DNA of 64,000 nucleotides from Methylopila sp. Yamaguchi (lineage in GTDB: Bacteria; Pseudomonadota; Alphaproteobacteria; Rhizobiales; Methylopilaceae): assembly GCF_002897035.1 (NCBI RefSeq), contig NZ_BAUX01000004.1, positions 124,001 to 188,000 of the forward strand, given 5' to 3'. Below are positions 40,151-47,379 of the stretch, piece after piece. The translations under genes and the position numbers were made by a program. Every line of letters begins with the position of its first letter. Position 1 is the first letter of the stretch. Below the pieces are notes generated by a model. That model was given only the letters and a program-made list of their open reading frames with translations, was not told the origin of the DNA and ran no database searches.

Positions 40151-41197
40151 ATGGCTGAGGAAGATCGCGACCCCGGCCGCAAGGCCGAGGGCGAACGGAC
40201 GCGGCCGCCCGCGATTCAGCCTGACGCGGCTGCGGCGGAGACGCCCAAGGCCGTCGAGCGCGCGGAGGAGACCCGCAAGCGCGGCGTCGCGCGCCGCCCG
40301 CGCAGCGTGATCGGGAAGGTGATGGCGCGCGAGCGCCCGGGCGCGCTTCCTGAACCGGCGCGCCGAGACGTGGCCGCCCTGACGCCCCAGACGGTCCTCG
40401 ACAAATGGACCGCGGAGGCCGCCGGCATCCATGCGGTGGAGCGGAACGACAACGTCATCACCCTCTTCGGGATGATCGGCGAGGACTTCTGGTCGGGCGA
40501 GGGGATCTCGGCGCGCAAGGTGTCGGCGCAGCTTCGCGCGATCGGCGACCGCGACGTCGAGGTGCAGATCAACTCGCCCGGCGGCGACATGTTCGAGGGC
40601 ATCGCGATCTACAACGTACTCCGCGAGCATCCCCAGAAGATCACCGTGAAGGTGATGGGCATGGCCGCGTCTGCGGCGTCCATCATCGCGATGGCCGGCG
40701 ACACGATCCAGATCGGCGCCGCGTCGTTCCTGATGATCCACAACTGCTGGGTCGTGGCGATCGGGAACCGGCACGACATGGAGGAGACCTCCGCCTTCCT
40801 GGAGCCCTTCGACAGCGCGATGGCCGCCGTCTACGCGGCGCGGACCGGCAAGGAGGCCGCCGCCGTCGCCAAGTGGATGGACGACGAGACCTACATGTCG
40901 GGCTCGGTCGCGATCGAGCGCGGCTTCGCCGACGAGCTGCTGCCGTCGGAGAAGATGACGAAGGATGACAAGACCAAGGAGCAGGCGAAGCAGGTCAACG
41001 ATCTGCGCGCCATGGAGCTCCAGCTTGTCCACGCGGGTCTGACGCGCACCGAAGCGCGCGACCGCATCAACCGGATCAAGGGCACGCCAGGCGCTGCCCC
41101 TGAAGACGACACGCCGGGCGCTGTCGACGACCTGAGCCTGATCGGCGATCTCGCCGGTCTCCGAGACCTTCTACGCTCTCAAGGAGCACATCAATGA
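40151..41197 (+). CDS. ClpP-like prohead maturation protease
   Basis: 348 residues. A disordered charged N-terminus (about 1-85) is followed by a ClpP/SppA domain: INSPGGDMFEGIAIYNVL, catalytic Ser in GMAASAAS (about 170-177) and His in MIHNCW (about 196-201). The C-terminal about 80 residues are charged and may serve as scaffold. It processes capsid N-termini in the prohead. ATGA overlap with the capsid gene. Confidence 0.92.
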   Translation: MAEEDRDPGRKAEGERTRPPAIQPDAAAAETPKAVERAEETRKRGVARRPRSVIGKVMARERPGALPEPARRDVAALTPQTVLDKWTAEAAGIHAVERNDNVITLFGMIGEDFWSGEGISARKVSAQLRAIGDRDVEVQINSPGGDMFEGIAIYNVLREHPQKITVKVMGMAASAASIIAMAGDTIQIGAASFLMIHNCWVVAIGNRHDMEETSAFLEPFDSAMAAVYAARTGKEAAAVAKWMDDETYMSGSVAIERGFADELLPSEKMTKDDKTKEQAKQVNDLRAMELQLVHAGLTRTEARDRINRIKGTPGAAPEDDTPGAVDDLSLIGDLAGLRDLLRSQGAHQ

Positions 41198-42657
41198 AGA
41201 CCCTCCTGGTCGCGGCGCTCGGCGTCGCGCTCCTGGCGACGTGCTTCGCCGTCATGGCGCCCGACGTCGCCCACGCCGCTCGCGAAGTGGCTGTCTACAG
41301 CGCCATGCTGGTGCTGCCCGCTTCCTCCCTCACCGTGCCGCGCGCCGTCGTCGGCCCGGTCCGCGCCGACATCAGCGGGCGGCTTGCCCGTCTGCCGAAA
41401 CTGGGCTCGACCCCTGATCTACTCGGCTCGGCCCGCCCGGTTCCGCGGGCGATCGTCGCCGCGCGGGTGCGGGCGGACGCCACCGACCCGAAGAAGGTCG
41501 TCGCCGAGCTGCTCTCCGCGTTCGAGGACTTCAAGACCTCCAACGACGAGAAGCTCAAGGCGAAGGTCGACGATGTCGTCATGACCGAGAAGGTCGACCG
41601 CATCAACGAGGCCGTCGGCAAGCTCCAGGCGGCGTGCGACGAGCTCGCGATCAAGCTGGCGGCCGAGAAGGCCGGCCCCGGCAAGCTGGTGGGCGACATC
41701 GAGCCGACGTCGCCCGAGGCGCTCGCGGCCTTCAAGGCACACATGCGCCGCGGCGAGGTCAGCGCGGCGCTCACCAAGAGCGCGGACACCGAGGGCGGCT
41801 ACTTCGCGCCGGTCGAGTGGGATCGCACCGTCACAGACAAGCTCAAGCAGATCTCCAAGATCCGCGAGAACGCTCGGGTGATCTCGATCTCGGTCGCCGG
41901 CTTCAAGAAGCTGTTCAACGACCGCGCCGTCGGCTCCGGCTGGGTGGGGGAGACGGCCTCGCGTCCCGCCACCACGACGCCGGCGATCGGGTCGCTGGAC
42001 TTCACCCCGGGCGAGCTCTACGCGAACCCCGCGATCTCCATGCAGCTGCTGCAGGACGCGGCCCTCGACCTCGAGCAGTGGCTCGCGGCTGAGGTCGAGG
42101 TGGAGTTCTCCCGCCAGGAAGGCATCGCCTTCCTCTCGGGCGACGGCACCAACAAGCCCCACGGCCTCCTGACCTACGTGACCGGCGCCGCGAATGCCGC
42201 TCGTCACCCGTGGGGCGCGATCCCCGTGGTCCCCACCGGCGCGGCCGCCGCGCTGACCGGCGACGGCTTCATTGACCTGATGTACTCGCTCCCGTCCGAG
42301 TTCGCGGCGGGCGCGAAGCTGTACATCAATCGGCTTTCCCTCGGCGCCGCGCGCAAGCTGAAGGACGGGCAGGGGAACTACCTCTGGCAGCCCGCCTACG
42401 TCGCTGGCGAGCCGCAGACCATCAACGGCTCCCCGGTCGTCGAGGTCCCCGGCATGCCGGCGGTCGCCGCGGGCAACATCGCCGCCCTCTACGGGGATAT
42501 GGAGAAGACCTACCTGGTCATCGACCGGATCGGCATCAACGTTCTCCGCGACCCCTACACCAACAAGCCCTTCGTCCACTTCTACACGACGAAGCGCGTC
42601 GGCGGCGGCGTCTACAACCCCGAGCCCATGCGGGCCCTCAAGGTCGCGGCGTCCTAA
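41194..42657 (+). CDS. HK97-fold major capsid protein with signal-peptide-like N-terminus
   Basis: 487 residues. Residues about 190-487 are the HK97 fold (EGGYFAPVEWDRTVTDKLKQ, SAVGSGWVGE-like VGSGWVGETA, FLSGDGTNKPHGLL, PVVEVPGMPAVAAGNIAALY). Residues about 100-180 are the usual coiled delta domain. Unusual: the first about 27 residues (KTLLVAALGVALLATCFAVM then DVAHA) look like a Sec signal peptide, followed by about 70 extra residues. The ATG overlaps the protease stop (ATGA), with AAGGAG upstream, so this start is well supported. Confidence 0.92.
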   Translation: MKTLLVAALGVALLATCFAVMAPDVAHAAREVAVYSAMLVLPASSLTVPRAVVGPVRADISGRLARLPKLGSTPDLLGSARPVPRAIVAARVRADATDPKKVVAELLSAFEDFKTSNDEKLKAKVDDVVMTEKVDRINEAVGKLQAACDELAIKLAAEKAGPGKLVGDIEPTSPEALAAFKAHMRRGEVSAALTKSADTEGGYFAPVEWDRTVTDKLKQISKIRENARVISISVAGFKKLFNDRAVGSGWVGETASRPATTTPAIGSLDFTPGELYANPAISMQLLQDAALDLEQWLAAEVEVEFSRQEGIAFLSGDGTNKPHGLLTYVTGAANAARHPWGAIPVVPTGAAAALTGDGFIDLMYSLPSEFAAGAKLYINRLSLGAARKLKDGQGNYLWQPAYVAGEPQTINGSPVVEVPGMPAVAAGNIAALYGDMEKTYLVIDRIGINVLRDPYTNKPFVHFYTTKRVGGGVYNPEPMRALKVAAS

Positions 42658-42722
42658 GCGCCGCGCCACTGCGGCGGGTCGACCGGCCCGTCGCGCCTTC
42701 CTCAAGCTGACGGAGGCCGCTG

Positions 42723-43019
42723 ATGGCCACGACCAAGACCACGGCAGGCGACAAGCCCGCCGAAGAGGCCGGCGCCGCGCCGGCGAACATCCCCGCCGCT
42801 ACCGAGTTCTCGACCTCGGGCGCGCCGGTCCAGGTGACCGACTTCGACCCGTCGCATCCGGCCGTGGACGACAACCCGCGGAAGGACACGACGCTCGACC
42901 AGAACCGGATCGACTTCAACGACCCGGGCCTGAGCGAGAGCGAAGCCGTCGCGAAGAACCTGCGCGAGCAGGGCGTCTCTGTCGCCGAGCCGGACGCGAA
43001 GTCCGGCGACTCCAAGTAA
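42723..43019 (+). CDS. Small acidic head-region protein
   Basis: 98 residues, Ala/Asp-rich and mostly disordered, with no hydrophobic core at either end. FDPSHPAVDDNPRKDTTLDQ is the most regular part. It occupies the slot of a head-decoration or accessory protein between capsid and connector genes. Family not recognised. Confidence 0.65.
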   Translation: MATTKTTAGDKPAEEAGAAPANIPAATEFSTSGAPVQVTDFDPSHPAVDDNPRKDTTLDQNRIDFNDPGLSESEAVAKNLREQGVSVAEPDAKSGDSK

Positions 43020-43031
43020 GGCGGGCATCGG

Positions 43032-43649
43032 ATGCTGACCGTCGTCGAATCTGCCACGTCGCGGAGGCTGACGACGGTCGAGCATGTCCGGATGGATCTG
43101 GGCCTTGGGTCGCAGACGCCGTCGGATGCCCAAGTCGAGCGGTTCATCGACCAGGCGAGCGCGGCCGCTGAGCGGTTCTGTCGGCGGACCTTCGCCCGCG
43201 AGACGGTGCTGCAAACCATCCGCGCCTGCGATCTCAACCGAGCCCTGCTGCTGGAGCGGGGCCCCGTAAGCTCCGTCGAGACGGTGACTTGGAACGGCTC
43301 GGCGATCTCCTCCGCGGATTATGAGACCGACCGGGGATTCCTGTGGCGCCTGAGCGCCGCATCAGGCCGCCGGATGTTCTGGGGCGGCTCCGTCCTCGCT
43401 GTCCGCTACGTCGCGGGCTACGTGCTGCCCGGCGAGACCGGCGCCGACCTTCCAGCCGATGTCGAGCGCGCTGTGATCCAACTCGTCGGCGCTGCGCTGT
43501 CTACGCAGGGCCGCGACCCGCTCGTCAAGAGCGAGGACGTGGACGGCGTCGGAGAGATCACGTTCTGGGTGCCGGGGGCTCGGAGCCAACTCGCCTCTCC
43601 CGAGGCTGAGACGCTTCTCCGGCCCTACCGGCTCGCGCGGGTGCGCTGA
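43032..43649 (+). CDS. Head-tail connector (gp6/gp15-like adaptor)
   Basis: 205 residues. LTTVEHVRMDLGLGSQTPSD, FIDQASAAAERFCRRTFARE and the C-terminal LPADVERAVIQLVGAALSTQ match the phage_connect adaptor family. It docks on the portal. One-nt overlap with the next gene (TGATG). Confidence 0.85.
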   Translation: MLTVVESATSRRLTTVEHVRMDLGLGSQTPSDAQVERFIDQASAAAERFCRRTFARETVLQTIRACDLNRALLLERGPVSSVETVTWNGSAISSADYETDRGFLWRLSAASGRRMFWGGSVLAVRYVAGYVLPGETGADLPADVERAVIQLVGAALSTQGRDPLVKSEDVDGVGEITFWVPGARSQLASPEAETLLRPYRLARVR

Positions 43650-43993
43650 TGACGCCTGAGCAGGCCAAGGCCGCCTATCGTCGCCAGATCGGCCGCAACG
43701 GAGGCCCCGTCACGCTCCGACGCGGGCTGTCGGGCGGCGGCGGCCCGGAGGTCACGTTCAAGGCGCGGGTCACCGGCTACGAGCCTCAGGAGCTCACCGG
43801 CAACGTCCAGCAGGGCGACAGCAAGGTGATTTTCATGGCGGACGACCTCGGCGACTTCCCGATGCCGATCAAGTCCGGCTCGACCGACGCCATCTTGCAG
43901 GGCGCCCGCAAGATGACGGTGCAGGCGGTGGACGATCAGACGCGACGGGTCGCCGGCGTGCTGATCGCGTACGAGCTGCGGGTGAGAGGCTGA
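43649..43993 (+). CDS. Head closure/stopper-like protein
   Basis: 114 residues. Beta-rich C-terminal two thirds (EVTFKARVTGYEPQELTGNV, SKVIFMADDLGDFPMPIKSG) resemble gp16/SPP1-like stoppers. Position directly after the adaptor supports this. TGATG overlap on both sides. Confidence 0.75.
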   Translation: MTPEQAKAAYRRQIGRNGGPVTLRRGLSGGGGPEVTFKARVTGYEPQELTGNVQQGDSKVIFMADDLGDFPMPIKSGSTDAILQGARKMTVQAVDDQTRRVAGVLIAYELRVRG

Positions 43994-44658
43994 TGTCGCT
44001 GCGGACGAAGGTCGATCCGATCGACCTCGACATCCGCGCCATCGTCGATGAGGAGCTATCGCCGGCCGCGCAGAGCCGGCAGTTGGCGAGCTTTGCGCGC
44101 GCACAGCTCGCGGAGGCGCAGGAGGTCAACCGCCAAGCGCTGGGCCGGGTCCCGCCGCACGCGACGTTCGTGGACGGGCGTCCGGGCGGGTCGATCGACG
44201 CGGTGCGCCCAGACGGCACCGTCGTCTTCGCCTTCGAGATGCTCGACGACGTGTTCGTCTACATCGCCGAGCAGCTCGTGAACCACGCTCCGGTGCTGAC
44301 TGGCGAATACCGGGAGTCGTTCCACCTGCTGGCGGGCGGCGTCGAGGTGCCGGCCGGCGCGCAGTACCCGGCCGCGAGCGAATACGTGTTCCTGCCGGGC
44401 GTGCCGTACGCGCGGAAGATCGAACGGGGCCTGTCCGATCAGGCGCCGGACGGGGTGTTCCAGGTCGTCGCCGAGCTCGCACAGCGCCGGTTCGGCAACC
44501 TGGCGAAGGTGCGCTTCACCTATCGCTCCACGCTGCTCGACTACGTCGCGCTCGGAGGTCGGAAGGGCGGCAAGTCGGCGTCGGCGGCGAAGCGGTCGGC
44601 TCACACGATCGAACGCGAGACGCGGCTGCCCGCGATCGTCGTCACCGGGCGGGACTGA
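43993..44658 (+). CDS. Neck/tail completion protein (HK97 gp10-like)
   Basis: 221 residues. FVYIAEQLVNHAPVLTGEYR, YPAASEYVFLPGVPYARKIE and an Arg/Lys-rich C-terminal end follow the HK97_gp10 pattern, with an N-terminal extension of about 80 residues that includes IVDEELSPAAQSRQLASF. Structural, head-tail interface. Confidence 0.75.
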   Translation: MSLRTKVDPIDLDIRAIVDEELSPAAQSRQLASFARAQLAEAQEVNRQALGRVPPHATFVDGRPGGSIDAVRPDGTVVFAFEMLDDVFVYIAEQLVNHAPVLTGEYRESFHLLAGGVEVPAGAQYPAASEYVFLPGVPYARKIERGLSDQAPDGVFQVVAELAQRRFGNLAKVRFTYRSTLLDYVALGGRKGGKSASAAKRSAHTIERETRLPAIVVTGRD

Positions 44659-44660
44659 TC

Positions 44661-45062
44661 ATGGCTCATCCGGACGTCATCGCCGCGGTCACCGCGCGGC
44701 TTGAGAGCAATTGGAACAAGTCGGCGATCCTAGACGCGAACGTCGAGGGCGACGCGCCTGAGAGCGGATCTCCTTACCTGCGGCTGCAGTTCCCAGCCTC
44801 CGACAAGGGGCGGCCGATCGTGAACCGCCGTCTCTACCGGGAGGAGGGAGGCATCCGCGTCGTAATCGCGGTCGAGATCGGCGAGGGCCTCGCGAAGGCG
44901 TCAGCCTGGGCCGAGGAGATCGCCACCCTGTTTCGGGACCGGAAGTTCTCCGGCGTCCGGACCTTCGTCCCCGGCGACACCTACGTCGGCGACGCGAACG
45001 ACGACGGCAACTACTTCGTGACCGCCCTCGTCATCCCGTACGCGTTCACGTTCACCGGCTGA
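44661..45062 (+). CDS. Tail terminator-like protein
   Basis: 133 residues. AHPDVIAAVTARLESNW, YLRLQFPASDKGRPIVNRRL and GIRVVIAVEIGEGLAKASAW fit the DUF4128/gpU-like tail terminator fold. Placed between gp10-like and tube genes as expected. ATG 44661, 2 nt after the preceding stop. Confidence 0.75.
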   Translation: MAHPDVIAAVTARLESNWNKSAILDANVEGDAPESGSPYLRLQFPASDKGRPIVNRRLYREEGGIRVVIAVEIGEGLAKASAWAEEIATLFRDRKFSGVRTFVPGDTYVGDANDDGNYFVTALVIPYAFTFTG

Positions 45063-45073
45063 CGGAGGATCCG

Positions 45074-45298
45074 ATGCCGAAGTACACCAACACGACCAAA
45101 GGCAGCCTGGACTTCGCGACCGGCGGCACCCCGACCGATCCGACGTTCACCAGCTTCAAGCCGGGCGAGACCAAGGACGTCAACCTGAACGTCGAGGATC
45201 CGTCCGTGAAGGGCGCCCTCGCAGCCGAAGCCCTCGTCCCCGCCGACGCCGCCGCGACCAAGCGCGCCGCGAAGGCCGCCGCCCTTTCCGCATCCTGA
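45074..45298 (+). CDS. Small tail-region protein
   Basis: 74 residues with GGAGGATCC upstream of the ATG (GGAGG 4 nt away). A beta-strand-like N-terminal half (TFTSFKPGETKDVNLNV) is followed by an Ala-rich helix. Unknown function; its place before the tube gene is syntenic with small accessory proteins. Confidence 0.65.
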   Translation: MPKYTNTTKGSLDFATGGTPTDPTFTSFKPGETKDVNLNVEDPSVKGALAAEALVPADAAATKRAAKAAALSAS

Positions 45299-45399
45299 CG
45301 GCGCGCAGCAGCGCTCGTCAGTTCCGCCAAACGGCCCTTAGGCAAGGCCGCCCGCCAGCGTCGTGAGACGTCAGCCGTCCCTTAGAAGGAGCCCCTCTC

Positions 45400-45885
45400 A
45401 TGGGCGACATCATCACTGCGACCGACGCCCGCATCTACATCGGGCCCGTCGTCCTCCCGTCTGTCGACACGACCTCCGAGTTCGCCGCCCTCACCTATGC
45501 CGAGATCGACATGGTCGAGGACCTGGGCGAGTTCGGCGACGAGGCGAACATCGTCTCGGGCACCACGCTGAAGGACGGTCGTGTCCGGAAAGCGAAGGGC
45601 GCCAACGACGCGGGCACCTTGGCCCTGCGCTGCTTCCACGACCCGCTCGACGCGGGCCAGGCGGCGCTGATCGCGGCCTCCAAGACCAAGAAGAACTATG
45701 CCTTCAAGATCGTCCTGCCGGACGCCCCGGACACCGGGTACTCGTCCACGACGATCTACTTCCGGGCGCTCGTGGCGTCCCGCCGATTGAACGTCGGCCA
45801 GAACGACAACCTCATCCGCCGCAACTACAGCCTCGCGATCAACTCGGATCTTGCGGAAGCGCTGGCGGCTCTCCTCACCCCGTAA
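45400..45885 (+). CDS. Major tail tube protein
   Basis: 161 residues. ATDARIYIGPVVLPSVDTTS, EDLGEFGDEANIVSGTTLKD and RLNVGQNDNLIRRNYSLAIN match the lambda gpV/TP901-like tube family. AAGGAG lies 9 nt before the ATG. It polymerises around the tape measure to make a long flexible tail. Confidence 0.85.
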   Translation: MGDIITATDARIYIGPVVLPSVDTTSEFAALTYAEIDMVEDLGEFGDEANIVSGTTLKDGRVRKAKGANDAGTLALRCFHDPLDAGQAALIAASKTKKNYAFKIVLPDAPDTGYSSTTIYFRALVASRRLNVGQNDNLIRRNYSLAINSDLAEALAALLTP

Positions 45886-45944
45886 TCTGCGCGGCGCCGC
45901 CTATGGCGGGCCGCTCTCACGCGACCTGAAAGGCGCTACTCCCA

Positions 45945-46379
45945 ATGAAGCTGTCCGCCATCAAGATCGACGCCGCGAAGCTCGAAGAGGGCGCCTGGGT
46001 CGGGGACATCCCCGAGCTCGAAGGTGTCCGCTTCAAGGTCCGCGGCATTGGGAACACCGACTACCGCCGGCTGCAGAACAAGCTGATCCTGGCCGTCCCG
46101 CGGAAGAACCGCCGCAACGGCCTGAGCGTCGAGGATCAGACGCGCATCGAGAGCCGGTGCATCATCGACACCATCCTGCTCGACTGGGACGGCATCGAGG
46201 GCGACGACGGCAACCCGCTGGCGTTCAGCAAGGAAGCCGCGACCGACCTCATCGCGGACCCGGACTTCGTGGCCCTGCGCGGGGGCATCCTCTACGCGGC
46301 GTCGATCGTGGCCGAAGAGAACGGCGACGACGAAGAGGCTGTGGAGGGAAACTCCGAGACTGCCTCCGCTGGCACCTGA
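45945..46379 (+). CDS. Tail assembly chaperone, short (G-like) product
   Basis: 144 residues ending in an acidic stretch (NGDDEEAVEGNSETASAG). The N-terminal part LSAIKIDAAKLEEGAWVGDI and NTDYRRLQNKLILAVPRKNR is typical of long-tail phage chaperones. This is the product of normal termination at 46379; a slippery site lies 27 nt before the stop. Confidence 0.82.
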   Translation: MKLSAIKIDAAKLEEGAWVGDIPELEGVRFKVRGIGNTDYRRLQNKLILAVPRKNRRNGLSVEDQTRIESRCIIDTILLDWDGIEGDDGNPLAFSKEAATDLIADPDFVALRGGILYAASIVAEENGDDEEAVEGNSETASAGT

Positions 46380-46774
46380 AGTGGTCCGGCGAAGGCAAGG
46401 CCATCGCGAAACTTGAGAAGAAGGGCCGGCCGCTCCCGGCCGACTACCTCAACAAGCCCGATCTGTGGCCGGAAAGCGCGTTCTTCTTCGACGCGTTCTT
46501 CCGGCTGAGCCCGAGCCGCTCGATCGGGATGGGGGAGGGCCGCATTCCGTTCGAGGCGATCGACCGGTTTGCCATCCGCAGCGGCATCGCGACGACCCAC
46601 GAGTTCGACCGGTTCGAGCGCATGATCCGGGCGATGGACGACGAGTTCCTCGAGCGGCGGAAGCCGAAGGGCAAGGACGACATCGGCGGCGCAGTGTCGA
46701 TCAAGGACGGGGCGGCGATCCGCGACCTACTGACCAAAATCGCGGAGAAGATGGAGGGCCCCGCCGATTCCTAA
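45945..46774 (+). CDS. Tail assembly chaperone, -1 frameshift (GT-like) product
   Basis: Decoding GGGAAAC at 46346-46352 with a -1 slip joins the first 136 codons to LRDCLRWHLKWSGEGKAIAK...LLTKIAEKMEGPADS, about 276 residues in all. The downstream frame has good coding character, carries no start of its own near the junction and ends just before the moron gene. In lambda and relatives the short and long forms occur in a fixed ratio and load the tape measure protein. Confidence 0.82.
46346..46352 (+). promoter_or_regulatory. -1 programmed frameshift slippery heptamer
   Basis: G GGA AAC in the zero frame, exactly X XXY YYZ. After slippage GGG AAA is re-paired and the next codon is CTC at 46352. 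GC-rich sequence follows and could form a stimulatory structure. Confidence 0.85.
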
Positions 46775-46819
46775 AATGGTCGCAGCAACGCCTTTCATTT
46801 TCTTGGCGTTTGGTAGCGG

Positions 46820-47146
46820 CTAGAAAGTACGGTATCGCGGATCCTTAAGATCAGGCCGGGGAACGATGTAACCGTTCTGAGGCTCGGGGTGAGTGGCTTG
46901 CGAAGGCGTGTAATCTTCGGGGGACACCAGAGCCATGCGGACATCGTTCGCACTGATTTCGATCGACTGCAGCTGCCCAGAGATCTTGGATAGCCACCCT
47001 AGTATTGCGCTGATGCCGATAGTTAGAGTGGAGAGTCCCATAGAAACTATCGCGATTCCTTCATGAATTGCGCCCTGCGCAGTTAGCAAAATCAGGGCCC
47101 CTGCTACCCATCCTAGGATTCCGACGATCATTAAAAACACGCTCAA
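46820..47146 (-). CDS. Membrane-protein moron in the tail operon
   Basis: 108 residues, TTG start at 47146 seven nt after AAGGGGG. Three hydrophobic helices (VFLMIVGILGWVAGALILLT, GIAIVSMGLSTLTIGI, ISAILGWLSKI region) and a polar Pro-rich tail. It is AT-richer than its neighbours and points against the late transcript between the chaperone and tape measure genes. Likely expressed from the lysogen; superinfection exclusion is a reasonable guess, not evidence. Confidence 0.7.
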   Translation of the reverse strand: MSVFLMIVGILGWVAGALILLTAQGAIHEGIAIVSMGLSTLTIGISAILGWLSKISGQLQSIEISANDVRMALVSPEDYTPSQATHPEPQNGYIVPRPDLKDPRYRTF

Positions 47147-47379
47147 GTCGCATCCCCCTTATGATCAGAAAAATACGTCATATCGTGTAAAATATAGTGC
47201 TGTCGACTGATGCACGAAACTAAAATTGAATAATGTTGCTCTAATCAATTCAGTGGGCCGGTGCTGAAGCGGCGGCAAAATTTAGAGCTATGACCTGAAC
47301 ATCGATGCGCCCGCGAGCAGGTGGTGGCGATGGCCGCCATGCTGCGTGAGGCGTCAAGATTCCACAACCGGATAGCACC
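47147..47379 (-). promoter_or_regulatory. AT-rich promoter region of the moron
   Basis: 233 bp, markedly AT-rich from 47150 to 47250. On the minus strand TATATTTTACACG near 47185-47197 offers a -10-like TATATT; the -35 is weak. The right half (47260-47379) returns to phage GC and leads to the tape measure gene. Confidence 0.4.

Noticed and set aside
38855-41032. Antisense open frame of about 725 codons over the portal and protease genes
   Set aside because: Same artefact; portal and protease motifs on the plus strand are unambiguous.
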